Below, one piece after another: positions 28,188-37,604 of a DNA stretch of 61,177 bases. The notes under the pieces are model-generated. The model was given only the letters and a program-made list of their open reading frames with translations, was not told where the DNA came from and ran no database searches. The translations under genes and the position numbers were made by a program. Within the stretch, counting starts at the first letter, position 1, and every line of letters starts with the position of its first letter. The stretch is from Sporichthya sp. (lineage in GTDB: Bacteria; Actinomycetota; Actinomycetes; Sporichthyales; Sporichthyaceae): positions 1 through 61,177 of the forward strand of contig NZ_JACDFE010000002.1 in assembly GCF_013815995.1 (NCBI RefSeq), given 5' to 3'.

Positions 28188-29189
28188 ATGGACGTGAAGC
28201 TCGACCCCGCGCTCGTCGAGGCGCTGCGGGCGATCCGGGAGGTCCTTCCGGATCCGCGCGGTGATCGCTTCATCGAACAGCTGCGCCGGATGGCCGCGGC
28301 CGGGCGTCCGGATCTGGAGAGCCTCCGCTCGGGAGGCCGCGTGCTGGTCGATGAGCTCGCGATTCCGGGGCCGGCCGCCGGCACCACGCTGAACGTGCTG
28401 TGGCTCCGACCCGCGCGCGCCCAGTCCTCGCCAGTTCCGGCCGTGTACTTCCTGCACCCCGGGGGAATGATCGCCGGAGACAGCCGAACCGGCGCGGGCA
28501 TCCTCATCGACTTCGTGTTGCGGCTCGGCGTGCAGGCGGTGTCGGTCGAATACCGGCTGGCACCCGAGAATCCCTTCCCAGCTCCGCTCGAGGACGCGTT
28601 CGCGGGACTGGAGTGGCTGGCCCGCAACGCAACTCCGCTCGGCGTCGACGCGACGCGGATCGTCGTCGCGGGGGCGAGCGCCGGCGGACACCTCGCGGCG
28701 GGACTCGCCATGATGGCGCGCGACCGCCACACCCCGGCTGTGCGTGGCCTGGTGCTCATCGCCCCGATGCTGGACGACCGCGGCGGGCAGGCCGCACCCT
28801 TGGACGTGGGTCGTGAGGGCACCTGGGGTGTCGATGCGAACCGGGTTGCCTGGGACGCCGTGCTTGGCAATGCCCGCGGCGGCTCCCGGCTCCCGGACTA
28901 CGCGGTACCGGCGCGCGCCGACCTGGCCGGGCTGCCGCCCACGTTCCTCGACGTCGGGTCGGCCGAACTGTTCCACGACGAGACCGTCGAGTTCTCTGCC
29001 GGCCTGCGCAGAGCCGGGGTGCCCACCGAACTGCGCGTGTGGCCAGGCGGCTTCCACGGTTTCGACTGGTCGGTCCCCGGTGCGCCGATCTCGCTGGAGG
29101 CGAAGTCCGCCCGCGTGCGGTGGCTCGCCGAGTTGCTCGACCTTGCTGATGAAGCTGATGAGGTTCGGAATGAAGGGACGCAGAACTGA
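28188..29189 (+). CDS. Alpha/beta hydrolase (HSL/esterase-lipase family)
   Basis: YFLHPGGMIAGDSRTG, VSVEYRLAPENPFPAPLED, VVAGASAGGHLAAGLA, GFHGFD. Confidence 0.88.
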   Translation: MDVKLDPALVEALRAIREVLPDPRGDRFIEQLRRMAAAGRPDLESLRSGGRVLVDELAIPGPAAGTTLNVLWLRPARAQSSPVPAVYFLHPGGMIAGDSRTGAGILIDFVLRLGVQAVSVEYRLAPENPFPAPLEDAFAGLEWLARNATPLGVDATRIVVAGASAGGHLAAGLAMMARDRHTPAVRGLVLIAPMLDDRGGQAAPLDVGREGTWGVDANRVAWDAVLGNARGGSRLPDYAVPARADLAGLPPTFLDVGSAELFHDETVEFSAGLRRAGVPTELRVWPGGFHGFDWSVPGAPISLEAKSARVRWLAELLDLADEADEVRNEGTQN

Positions 29190-30685
29190 TGGCTCCAGGC
29201 GATCTTGACCCGAAGTACACGACGAAGTTCCTCGGGCCCGAGCCCAAGCAGCTGCTGATCGGCGGTAAGTGGGTCGACTCGGCCTCAGGCCGGACCTTCG
29301 AAACAGTCAACCCGTCGACCGGGACGGTGATCGCGCGCCTGGCCGAGGCCGACGCACGGGATGCGGATCTGGCGGTTGCCGCGGCCCGCGCCGCGTTCAC
29401 CGGACCGTGGGCTCGCTTCAAGCCCAAGGACCGACAGCGTGTCCTTCTGCAGTTGGCCGACCTGGTCGAGGCCAACCTCGCTGAGCTCTATTACCTCGAC
29501 TCGGTGGACATGGGTGCCCCGATCAGCCGCGCCGCTGGGTACCAGTTCTCCGTCGATGTGCTGCGGTTCGCCGCGGGAGCCGCGATGCGCATCCAGGGCG
29601 AGACGGTGAACAACTCCGTCGCGGTTGCGGACCTGTTTTCCTTCACGCTGAAGGAGCCGGTCGGCGTCGTCGCGTCGATCATTCCCTGGAACGGTCCCCT
29701 GGTTTCCTCGATTGCCAAGATCGCGCCGGTGCTCGCGACGGGCTGCACGATGGTGCTCAAGCCGGCGGAGGAGGCATGCATCTCGCCGCTTCGGCTCGGC
29801 GAGCTGATGGCGCAGTTGGATCTGCCCGACGGAGTCGTCAACATTCTCACCGGCTTCGGCGAGGCGGGCGCCGCGCTGACCGAACATCCGGACGTCGACA
29901 AGGTCGCTTTCACCGGCTCGACCGCAACGGGGCAGCAGATCGTGCGGGCCGCGTCGGGGAACCTGAAGCGGCTCACTCTCGAACTTGGCGGGAAGTCGCC
30001 CGACGTCGTGTTCGCTGACGCCGACCTGGCCAGTGCGGTGCCCGGAGCCGCGATGGGCGTGTTCCGCAACACGGGACAGGTCTGCTGCGCCGGCACCCGG
30101 GTGTACGTCGAACGCCCCGTCTATGACGAGTTCGTCGAGCGGCTTTCCCGCTTCTCCGAGGCGCTGCGGGTCGGCGACAGCCTGGATCCGGAGACGGAGA
30201 TCGGCCCCATCGTGTCCGCCCGTCAGCTGGATCAGGTGCTGAACTATCTGGACGTCGGCCGGTCCGAGGGCGCCCGCCCTACCTCGGGCGGTGCACGCAT
30301 CACCGAGGGTGGCCTGGCCAACGGCTACTTCGTGGCGCCGACCGTCTTCGCCGACGTGCAGGACGACATGCGTATCGCCCGGGAAGAGATTTTTGGCCCG
30401 GTCGCCTCGATTCTGCCATTCGACGACGTCGAGGATGTCGTCGTGCGGGCCAACGACACCCAGTTCGGACTGGGGGCGGGGGTGTGGACCCGTGATCTCG
30501 GCACCGCACACCGGATGGCGCGGGCGCTGCGCAGCGGTGTGGTGTGGGTCAACACCTACGGGAACTTCGATCCGGCGATGCCCTTCGGCGGCGCGAAGAT
30601 GAGTGGGTGGGGCAGCGAGTACAGCGATCACGGGCTCGACGAGTACCTCTACCTCAAGGCTGTCTGGATGGGCGTCGGAAACTGA
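29189..30685 (+). CDS. Aldehyde dehydrogenase
   Basis: LLIGGKWVDSASGRTFETVNPSTG; LTLELGGKSPDVVFADADL; GQVCCAGTRVYV. Confidence 0.93.
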   Translation: MAPGDLDPKYTTKFLGPEPKQLLIGGKWVDSASGRTFETVNPSTGTVIARLAEADARDADLAVAAARAAFTGPWARFKPKDRQRVLLQLADLVEANLAELYYLDSVDMGAPISRAAGYQFSVDVLRFAAGAAMRIQGETVNNSVAVADLFSFTLKEPVGVVASIIPWNGPLVSSIAKIAPVLATGCTMVLKPAEEACISPLRLGELMAQLDLPDGVVNILTGFGEAGAALTEHPDVDKVAFTGSTATGQQIVRAASGNLKRLTLELGGKSPDVVFADADLASAVPGAAMGVFRNTGQVCCAGTRVYVERPVYDEFVERLSRFSEALRVGDSLDPETEIGPIVSARQLDQVLNYLDVGRSEGARPTSGGARITEGGLANGYFVAPTVFADVQDDMRIAREEIFGPVASILPFDDVEDVVVRANDTQFGLGAGVWTRDLGTAHRMARALRSGVVWVNTYGNFDPAMPFGGAKMSGWGSEYSDHGLDEYLYLKAVWMGVGN

Positions 30686-30718
30686 CGAGGCGTCACCCAA
30701 TCGAAAGGTAAGACAAGA

Positions 30719-31681
30719 ATGGCCGGAATCACGGTGCTCACCAGATCGGCGACCACCTTCAAGGCGGACTCCAGCATCGACGAGGAGGCGTATCGAGCGC
30801 ACCTGCAGCGGTTGGTCGACGCCCGTCTCGGCGTCTATCTAGCCAGTGGCGGATCGGGGGAGGGGTACGCCCTTGCGGACTCCGAGTTGTGCCGGCTGTA
30901 CGAGATCGGCGTCGACGCCTGCAAAGGGCAGGTGCCGGTCTACGCGAACCCCCCGGAGGGTCATACCGCGACCGAGACGATTCGTCAGGCGCAGATGGCC
31001 GTCGCGGCCGGCGTGGAAGCGGTGTGCATCTACGGACCGGCCGGTCGGCATGACTACAAGCCGAACGCCGTGGAGTACGCGCGTCATCTGGACACGGTGC
31101 TGGGGGCGGTCGACCACCCTGTTGCGTTGTCACCCAACCCGTGGGCCACCAACGGGTTCCGTCCATCCGCTCGGCTGTTCGCCGAGATTTGCAACCGCCA
31201 CGAGAACGTCGAGGTGGTCAATCTGAATTTGGCCAGCCTGGAGGACTCGTACCTGATCCAGCTCAACGACCTGCTCACCCGCGATGGGATTCGCGTCTAC
31301 GTGCCGATTCGCGGCTCGTTCCACACCCTGGGGCTCGGTGCGGCCGGGTTACTGGGCAATCACGCCAATGTCATCCCGCGCACGTTCCGCCACTACATCG
31401 ATCTGTATGAGGCGGCCAAGTACGACGAGATGAATAGCGTGTACGCCGACATCCGGCGCTTCGACAAGTTCACCAACTACTGGGGCGGTTCGCCGCTGTG
31501 GATCAAGATGGCGATGCGCGTGCTCAAGCTGCCGGGCGCTGCCGGTGGTGTCCGCGCGCCGTTCGTGCTTCCGGGCGCGGACCAGCTGGCGAAGTTCACC
31601 ACCGGACTACTGGCGCTGCGCAATCCCGAGATCGACGAGATGGCGCGGGCTGCAGGCCTTGAGGTGCCCGAGCGAGGCTGA
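30719..31681 (+). CDS. DapA/NanA (DHDPS)-superfamily TIM-barrel protein, probably without Schiff-base lysine
   Basis: ASGGSGEGYALADSE...VPVYANPPEGHTATETIRQAQMAVAAGVEAVCIYGP; candidate lysine position reads VEVVNLNLAS. Confidence 0.75.
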   Translation: MAGITVLTRSATTFKADSSIDEEAYRAHLQRLVDARLGVYLASGGSGEGYALADSELCRLYEIGVDACKGQVPVYANPPEGHTATETIRQAQMAVAAGVEAVCIYGPAGRHDYKPNAVEYARHLDTVLGAVDHPVALSPNPWATNGFRPSARLFAEICNRHENVEVVNLNLASLEDSYLIQLNDLLTRDGIRVYVPIRGSFHTLGLGAAGLLGNHANVIPRTFRHYIDLYEAAKYDEMNSVYADIRRFDKFTNYWGGSPLWIKMAMRVLKLPGAAGGVRAPFVLPGADQLAKFTTGLLALRNPEIDEMARAAGLEVPERG

Positions 31682-31685
31682 GCCG

Positions 31686-32537
31686 TCAGCTCTCGTGGTC
31701 CGCCGCGGACGGGTACCCGGTCGGGGCCCCGCCGTGGGCCTGGTGCATGAAGCCGACCATCTCGTAGGCGACGGAGGCATCGAGCGACCGGTTGAGTTGA
31801 TCCTTGACCCGCGCGTTCACGATCCGCTTCGTCCACCCCAACGCATACGGCGGTCGTGCCAGTAGCTCGCGTACGAACGAGTCGCATATGTCGTCGAGTT
31901 CGTCGGCCTTGACGGCCCGGTTGATGACCCCGGCGCGGGCCAGCTCGAGCCCGGTGCGGCGTCGCGAGAGCATCAGGTACTCCTTGGCCAGCGGCGGTGA
32001 CATGGACATCGGGACCAGCGCACCGGCACCGTCCCCGGGAGCGACGCCCCATTCCAGGCCGATCGGACCCCGGCCGTCCGTCGTGTATACGTCGCCCATG
32101 CTCAGGTGCATGTCCGTGATCATCGAGTCCTCACGGGCCAGGATCAGGTCGCAGGCGAACATGACGCTCTGTCCGAATCCGACGGCGTCGCCGTTGACCT
32201 TGGCGACGATGGGGATCTCCAGATCGACCATCGTCTGGATCGTGTGGGTCAGCCCCATGAAGATCGACCACTGCCCTGCCGGGGTCGTGGCCCGGGAGCT
32301 GCTCGCACTGTGGCCCTGCTCGGGGCGCGGTGGAGAGACGATGAACTCGCCGTCCTCGGCGCCGGTGAGGACGATGACCCGAACCGAGTAGTCATGGCGA
32401 AGCTGGTCGAGGAAGAGCCCAAGCTCGCGATGGAGATCACCGCCGACCGCCGCCGAGTGCGATTCCCGCAAAGGGACGACCTTGATCGTCAGAACCGGTC
32501 CGTCGCGCTCGACGATCAGCGTGGGGAAGTCAGCCAT
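31686..32537 (-). CDS. Enoyl-CoA hydratase/isomerase family protein
   Basis: IPIVAKVNGDAVGFGQSVMFACDLILA crotonase signature region. Confidence 0.85.
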   Translation of the reverse strand: MADFPTLIVERDGPVLTIKVVPLRESHSAAVGGDLHRELGLFLDQLRHDYSVRVIVLTGAEDGEFIVSPPRPEQGHSASSSRATTPAGQWSIFMGLTHTIQTMVDLEIPIVAKVNGDAVGFGQSVMFACDLILAREDSMITDMHLSMGDVYTTDGRGPIGLEWGVAPGDGAGALVPMSMSPPLAKEYLMLSRRRTGLELARAGVINRAVKADELDDICDSFVRELLARPPYALGWTKRIVNARVKDQLNRSLDASVAYEMVGFMHQAHGGAPTGYPSAADHES

Positions 32538-32593
32538 GGCCTCACACTCTCCTGCCCGGGGCTCATGGTGATAGCGCCGCGCCCCGAAGGGGG

Positions 32594-33691
32594 TCAGTCC
32601 TCGTCGGCCAGCCGCGAAAGCCGCTCGACCGTGTCGGCCAGCTCGACCGCCATCTGGTTCACGACGTCGCGGCTCGTGGTCACCTTGTTCAAGCGACCGA
32701 TGACCTGGCCGGCGGCCGTCCCCAGCAGCTCGAAGCGCCGATTCTGCTTCATGGTCTCCATGGCGTTCTGCACCGCGAGACCTTGCAGGGGCATCGGCAG
32801 CGCAGCTGGTGCCCCCGGGCGCAGCCAGGCCTCATTCCAGGGCGTGCGCAGGAATCGCACCGGCTTGCCGCTGGTGAACTTGCTCCGGACGGTGTCGCCG
32901 GCGGTGGCCGCGATCAACATGTCGCGAACGATCGGGTCCACCTCGCTCTCCACCGTGGTCATCCAGACGGACCCGCACCACACACCTTCGGCGCCCAGGG
33001 CCAGCGCGGCGGCCAGCTGCCGGCCGCCGCCGATGCCACCGGCGGCCACCACGGGGATGCCGGGAACGGCGTCGACGATGTCGGGGACGAGCACCATCGT
33101 CGAGATGTCGCCGGTGTGACCCGCGGCCTCGGTGCCCACCGCGACGATGATGTCGGTGCCGGCCTCGGCCTGCTTGGTCGCGTGCCGCACGCTGCCGGCC
33201 ATTCCCATGACCTGCATGCCGAATCCGTGGGCGCGATCCCGTACATCGGCCGGGGCCGGGCCGAGCGCGCTGGCGATGAAGGCCACCCGGTCCGCGTGTG
33301 TGAACGCGACCTCGAGCAAATCCCGCGCCTGGTTGTGCGTCGCGGTGATGCCGCCGTAGGTGGTGAGCTTCACCGGTTCGTTAGGGAGGCCGAACTCCGC
33401 GAGCAGCTTGTCGACGTACTCGGTGACCTCCGCGGGGATCTGTGCCTTGAGCGCGCCCAAGTCGCCTTCGGTCCGGGAGGCCGGGATCAGGACGTCGACC
33501 CCGTATCGACCGCCGTCGGTGTTCTCGTCCAGCCAGGTGAGCTCGATGTCCAGCTCCTCGGGCGTGTAGCGCTGCGCGCCGAAGACACCCATGCCTCCGG
33601 CGCGGGTCACGGCCGCCACGACATCCCGGCAATGGCTGAACGCCAGGATTGGGTACTCGATGTTGAGCCGTCGACAGATCTCGGTACGCAC
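32594..33691 (-). CDS. Nitronate monooxygenase/2-nitropropane dioxygenase family flavoprotein
   Basis: VAVGTEAAGHTGDISTMVLVPDIVDAVPGIPVVAAGGIGGGRQLAAALALGAEGVWCGSVWM. Confidence 0.88.
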   Translation of the reverse strand: MRTEICRRLNIEYPILAFSHCRDVVAAVTRAGGMGVFGAQRYTPEELDIELTWLDENTDGGRYGVDVLIPASRTEGDLGALKAQIPAEVTEYVDKLLAEFGLPNEPVKLTTYGGITATHNQARDLLEVAFTHADRVAFIASALGPAPADVRDRAHGFGMQVMGMAGSVRHATKQAEAGTDIIVAVGTEAAGHTGDISTMVLVPDIVDAVPGIPVVAAGGIGGGRQLAAALALGAEGVWCGSVWMTTVESEVDPIVRDMLIAATAGDTVRSKFTSGKPVRFLRTPWNEAWLRPGAPAALPMPLQGLAVQNAMETMKQNRRFELLGTAAGQVIGRLNKVTTSRDVVNQMAVELADTVERLSRLADED

Positions 33692-33739
33692 GGGTTCTCC
33701 GGTTTCGCGATCAAGGCGGGTCGAGCAGTCAGGGAGTGG

Positions 33740-34510
33740 CTACGCCGGCACTCGTGTCCCGTGGAGAACGTCATCTCCCGCGGTGGACTTCGATGCCTCT
33801 GCGTCTGCGCTGGCGTCCAGGAGTTGCTTCTTCAGCGAACCTAGGAGGAGACAGGACGTGACGATGAGCCAGGTGGCGAAGGTAATGAGCGGAATGTAGA
33901 AGACGAAGAGTCCACGCCAGGCGAACGGGCCGGACTTGAAGAGGAATGCGAGAGCGCCGGCCTCGAACAAGGTGGCCAGCCACAGGCTGTAGTAGCCGTA
34001 CCACCTCGGGAACGGTGAGTGATCTGCGACCGGGGCCCTCAGGCTCACCACGCCCACCGCGACAAACCCGAAGATGTAGAACTGGTCGGTGGTGAAGAAC
34101 GTGAGCACGCCGAGCTGATGCAGCATCGCGGTCGCATCGGCGGCACGTTCGGGGGCGAATGCGGCGGTGCCGAAAAAAATGGGCGGCAGGGCAAGGAAAA
34201 TCGACGTCAGAGCCCCGCTCACGATCGTCACGATGGACCAGACCGGGTAGCCCTTCTCGTGCCGTCCGACCTGAATCCCCAGCACGATGAAGAGCGGCAC
34301 GAGGAACGCCGCGGTCCAGGACGCCACGGTCGCGCCGAGTTTGATGCTCGTGTCCCGCTCCAAGTACCAGTTCTTGACCTGCTCGGAGGACCAGCCGGCC
34401 GGCGGCGGCGGCACCATCTGCCACAAGAAGATCATGCTGAACGCGTACACGAGAGTGAAGCCGATCGACCACCAGACCAATGCGATCTGGCTGCGCACCG
34501 GAAACGTCAT
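33740..34510 (-). CDS. Multi-pass membrane protein of unknown function
   Basis: About 6 hydrophobic segments: IALVWWSIGFTLVYAFSMIFLW..., WTAAFLVPLFIVLGIQV, ...FVFYIPLITFATWLIVTSCLLLG. Confidence 0.7.
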   Translation of the reverse strand: MTFPVRSQIALVWWSIGFTLVYAFSMIFLWQMVPPPPAGWSSEQVKNWYLERDTSIKLGATVASWTAAFLVPLFIVLGIQVGRHEKGYPVWSIVTIVSGALTSIFLALPPIFFGTAAFAPERAADATAMLHQLGVLTFFTTDQFYIFGFVAVGVVSLRAPVADHSPFPRWYGYYSLWLATLFEAGALAFLFKSGPFAWRGLFVFYIPLITFATWLIVTSCLLLGSLKKQLLDASADAEASKSTAGDDVLHGTRVPA

Positions 34511-34546
34511 CGGGGCTCCCTCTCGGTTCGGGTCTAGCGCTACCGC

Positions 34547-34564
34547 AACATTATATATTTTGCG
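34547..34564. promoter_or_regulatory. AT-rich regulon motif, site E
   Basis: CAACATTATATATTTTGC upstream of 34510 minus operon. Confidence 0.7.
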
Positions 34565-34602
34565 TGGGAATCCGAAAGACCCCGGTTCGGGCCGACGCGC
34601 GA

Positions 34603-35790
34603 CTACGTCGGGGGCTCTGCGTTGACTGCGGTGCCGGCGGCCAGCAACGACGCGATTTCCTCAGCTCCGAGCACAGCGCTCAACACCGCGATCGTGTGCT
34701 CGCCCAGCCGGGGCACCCGTAGGTCGCGTTCCGGCCGTGAGCCGTCGAAGCGCCAAGGCGCCCGGACCAGGTTGAGGTTGTCCGGGGCCTGGGTGAACAT
34801 CTCCAACAACTTCACCTGCGGCAGTTCGGTGACCTCAGCGAGGTCCAGCACGGGCGCGAACGGAACATCGGCCCCGGTCAGCGCCGCATCCCAGGTTGCG
34901 CTCGATCGCGACCGGAAGGCCGGCGCGATCTGCTCGCGGAGCGCGACGTAATTGCGGACCCGGTCTGGGTAGGTCACGTAGTCCGGGTCGGTAAGCAGGT
35001 CCTCGCGCCCGATCACGGTGACGAGTCGTCCCCAGAAGTTCTGGGATGACGACAGGTGCAGCGTGAACTTGCCGCCGTCGGCGGTCGTGACCACGAAGCT
35101 CTGTGCCTGCGGGTGACGCGCTTCTCGCTTGGGTGCTCGCCCGAGCTCCGAGAGCTGGGTCATAGCGTCGATCGTGATCGTGGAGATGCCTTCCAGCATG
35201 GAGGTGTCGACGTCCCCGCCGGCGCCGGTCCGGGATCGGCCGTTCAGGGCGGCCAGCACGCCGGTCGCCGTCACCAGCCCGGTGATGAGGTCGGCCAAAC
35301 AGGTACCGGTGAGCCGCTCGTCAGCTTCGTCGTTGAGCAGTGAGTACAGGCCGCCGTAGCTCTGGCCGACGCTGTCGTAGGCAGGTCGCGCGGCCAGCGG
35401 GCCTTCGGCTCCGAAGCCGGTGACCGAGACCTGGATCAGTTGAGCGTTGAGTTCCCGCATGGCCGTTCGCCCCAACCCGAGGGTGTCGAGTCGGCCGGGT
35501 CGCAAGTTGTCCAGGAGCACGTCACTGGTGGCGATCAGCTTGCGTACCGCGCGATTGCCGTCGACATGGCGCAGGTCGATCGCCACGCTTCGCTTACCGG
35601 AGTTGTACTGCGCGAAGTAGGGGCTGCGGTCGTTGAGGTTGCGCCGGAACGCGTCGCCGCCCTCGGGCTGCTCGATCTTGATGACCTCGGCGCCGAGGCT
35701 GCACAGCAAGGAGGTGGCGTAGGGCGCCGCGATGTATCCGCCGATCTCGATCACGCGGATGCCGGCCAGGGGCGAGGCGCTGGCGCTCAC
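34603..35790 (-). CDS. CaiB/BaiF family CoA transferase
   Basis: LAGIRVIEIGGYIAAPYATSLLCSLGAEVIKIEQPEGGDAFRR; DVLLDNLRPGRLDTLGLG; GTG at 35790. Confidence 0.92.
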   Translation of the reverse strand: MSASASPLAGIRVIEIGGYIAAPYATSLLCSLGAEVIKIEQPEGGDAFRRNLNDRSPYFAQYNSGKRSVAIDLRHVDGNRAVRKLIATSDVLLDNLRPGRLDTLGLGRTAMRELNAQLIQVSVTGFGAEGPLAARPAYDSVGQSYGGLYSLLNDEADERLTGTCLADLITGLVTATGVLAALNGRSRTGAGGDVDTSMLEGISTITIDAMTQLSELGRAPKREARHPQAQSFVVTTADGGKFTLHLSSSQNFWGRLVTVIGREDLLTDPDYVTYPDRVRNYVALREQIAPAFRSRSSATWDAALTGADVPFAPVLDLAEVTELPQVKLLEMFTQAPDNLNLVRAPWRFDGSRPERDLRVPRLGEHTIAVLSAVLGAEEIASLLAAGTAVNAEPPT

Positions 35791-36575
35791 AGCGTCGTCG
35801 CCGTACCGCCGTCGACCGGCAGGACCACGCCAGTGACGTACGCGCCGGCTCGCGAGGCCAGGTACAGGGTGGTGCCGACCATGTCCGAATCCTGGACGAA
35901 TCGTTTGATGGGAGTGCGCGCCAACATCGACTCCGCTCCGCGTGTTTCCAACGTCCCCTTGAGCATCTTGCTCGGATACATGCCGGGCGCAATGGCGTTG
36001 ACGGTGATGTTGTGGGCAGCGAGGTCGCGCGCGAGGTGACGGGTCAGATGATGTACGGCCGCTTTCGACGCGGAGTACGCGTACGTCGGGTGGCTGGGGA
36101 CATGCAGTCCGTCGATGGAACCCACGTTGATGATCCGGGCGGGGTCCTCGGGGGTGCCGGCCTTCTCCAATAGCGGCAGCAGTTCGCGCACCAGGAAGAA
36201 GACGCCCTTGACGTTGAGATCGAAGACCTTGTCCCAGCCCTCCTCGGGATACTCCGAGAGCGGCGCGGACCACAGCGCGCCCGCGTTGTTCACGATGAGG
36301 TCGATTTTCGGCTCGCGCAGCGCGATCTGCCGGGCGAGTTCCTCGCACCCGTCCAGGGTGCCGAGGTGGGCCGGGAGCGCGGTGCAATCGCCCCAGCGGA
36401 GCATCTCGCTGGCCGCCTCCTGGCAGACCTGAGCATCACGCGCGCTGATGTATACCTTCGCGCCGGCGCGCACCAGACCCTCGGCGATCCCGCGCCCGAT
36501 CCCGCGGCTCCCGCCGGTGACGAGGGCAACCTTGCCCCGCAGACCGAACAGGTCCTGCACCCAGCTCTGGTCCAT
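35787..36575 (-). CDS. SDR family oxidoreductase
   Basis: KVALVTGGSRGIGRGIAEGLVRAGAKVYISARD; YAYSASKAAVHHLTRHLA. Confidence 0.9.
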   Translation of the reverse strand: MDQSWVQDLFGLRGKVALVTGGSRGIGRGIAEGLVRAGAKVYISARDAQVCQEAASEMLRWGDCTALPAHLGTLDGCEELARQIALREPKIDLIVNNAGALWSAPLSEYPEEGWDKVFDLNVKGVFFLVRELLPLLEKAGTPEDPARIINVGSIDGLHVPSHPTYAYSASKAAVHHLTRHLARDLAAHNITVNAIAPGMYPSKMLKGTLETRGAESMLARTPIKRFVQDSDMVGTTLYLASRAGAYVTGVVLPVDGGTATTL

Positions 36576-36612
36576 CCACTCTCACCTTTCACGGCTCCGA
36601 AGATCGGAGCAG

Positions 36613-37518
36613 TCACATGTCGGCGCGTTCGGCGACGCGACGCAGCACCTCGATGGCCGGCCCCGGACCGCCCGACTCGTACGGCATCTCCAGGATGAGC
36701 TCGCTGAAGCCCAGCGCCGCGTACCGGTCGAGGCCGGCCGCATCGATCGCGCCGGATTCCGGGTCGGGTCCCGGTCCGGGCTTGGCGACCAGGCGCAGCT
36801 CGCTGAAGTCGCGACCGGCCGCGTCGCACGCGGCGCGCAAAGCGTCGACCAACGGTGGCAACGCGTCCAGCGGTTGCTTGGCCGGAAGCCAGCCGTCACA
36901 GACCGCCGCGACCAGTCGCAGCGCGGCCGGACTCACGCCGCCCCACAGGAACTCCAACGGGCCGGGCCCCGGCGGGAGCAGGGTGAACGGAGTGAGGGTC
37001 GGGACGTTGTCGGGGCCCCGCACCGTGAAGTCGGCCCCGCCGTCGCGGTACAGCTCGCGGATCGTGCCGATCGCTGAGCGCGCCGCCGACGCCCGCTTCT
37101 CGAACGGGGCCCCGATCGCGTCGTACTCCTCACGCAACCAGCCGCTGCCGACGCCGAGGCTGATCGGGCGTTCGGTCAGCCAGGACAGGCTGGTGAGTTG
37201 CTTGGCCAGCAGCACGGGGTTGCGCAACGGCAGGATCAGGACGCTTGTCCCGATACGCATGGTGGGCGGAAGTCGCGCCGACAGCCAGCCGAGGGTCAGC
37301 AGGGGATCGAGCCACGGCGTCTCGGCCGAGAACGGCACCGATCCGCCCGCGGTGTGCGGATACGAGGACTCAGTCCGGCGCGGCAGCACGACGTGGTCGC
37401 CCAGCCACAGCGACCGGTAGCCCAGGCCGTGGGCCTCTTCACAGACCGCGAACAGGTCCGCGGGCGTGAGCGATGCGGTGGGCATCGGCAAGCGGATCCC
37501 GAGCGATGGGCGTCTCAC
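36613..37518 (-). CDS. LLM-class F420-dependent oxidoreductase
   Basis: LGYRSLWLGDHVVLP; TMRIGTSVLILPLRNPVLLAKQLTSLSWLTERPISLGVGSGWLREEYDA. Confidence 0.9.
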   Translation of the reverse strand: MRRPSLGIRLPMPTASLTPADLFAVCEEAHGLGYRSLWLGDHVVLPRRTESSYPHTAGGSVPFSAETPWLDPLLTLGWLSARLPPTMRIGTSVLILPLRNPVLLAKQLTSLSWLTERPISLGVGSGWLREEYDAIGAPFEKRASAARSAIGTIRELYRDGGADFTVRGPDNVPTLTPFTLLPPGPGPLEFLWGGVSPAALRLVAAVCDGWLPAKQPLDALPPLVDALRAACDAAGRDFSELRLVAKPGPGPDPESGAIDAAGLDRYAALGFSELILEMPYESGGPGPAIEVLRRVAERADM

Positions 37519-37560
37519 AGTCGTCGGCCGCTTCTCTGATTGCCTGCCATCCGGTTGTGG

Positions 37561-37583
37561 TGATAATATATCATGCTAAATCC
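37561..37583. promoter_or_regulatory. AT-rich regulon motif, site F (divergent promoter)
   Basis: TGATAATATATCATGCTAAATCC. Confidence 0.72.
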
Positions 37584-37604
37584 ACGATAGATCACGGAGA
37601 ATCG

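Noticed and set aside
29285-30802. 505-aa minus-strand ORF
   Set aside because: Antisense to a clear aldehyde dehydrogenase; no recognisable motif.
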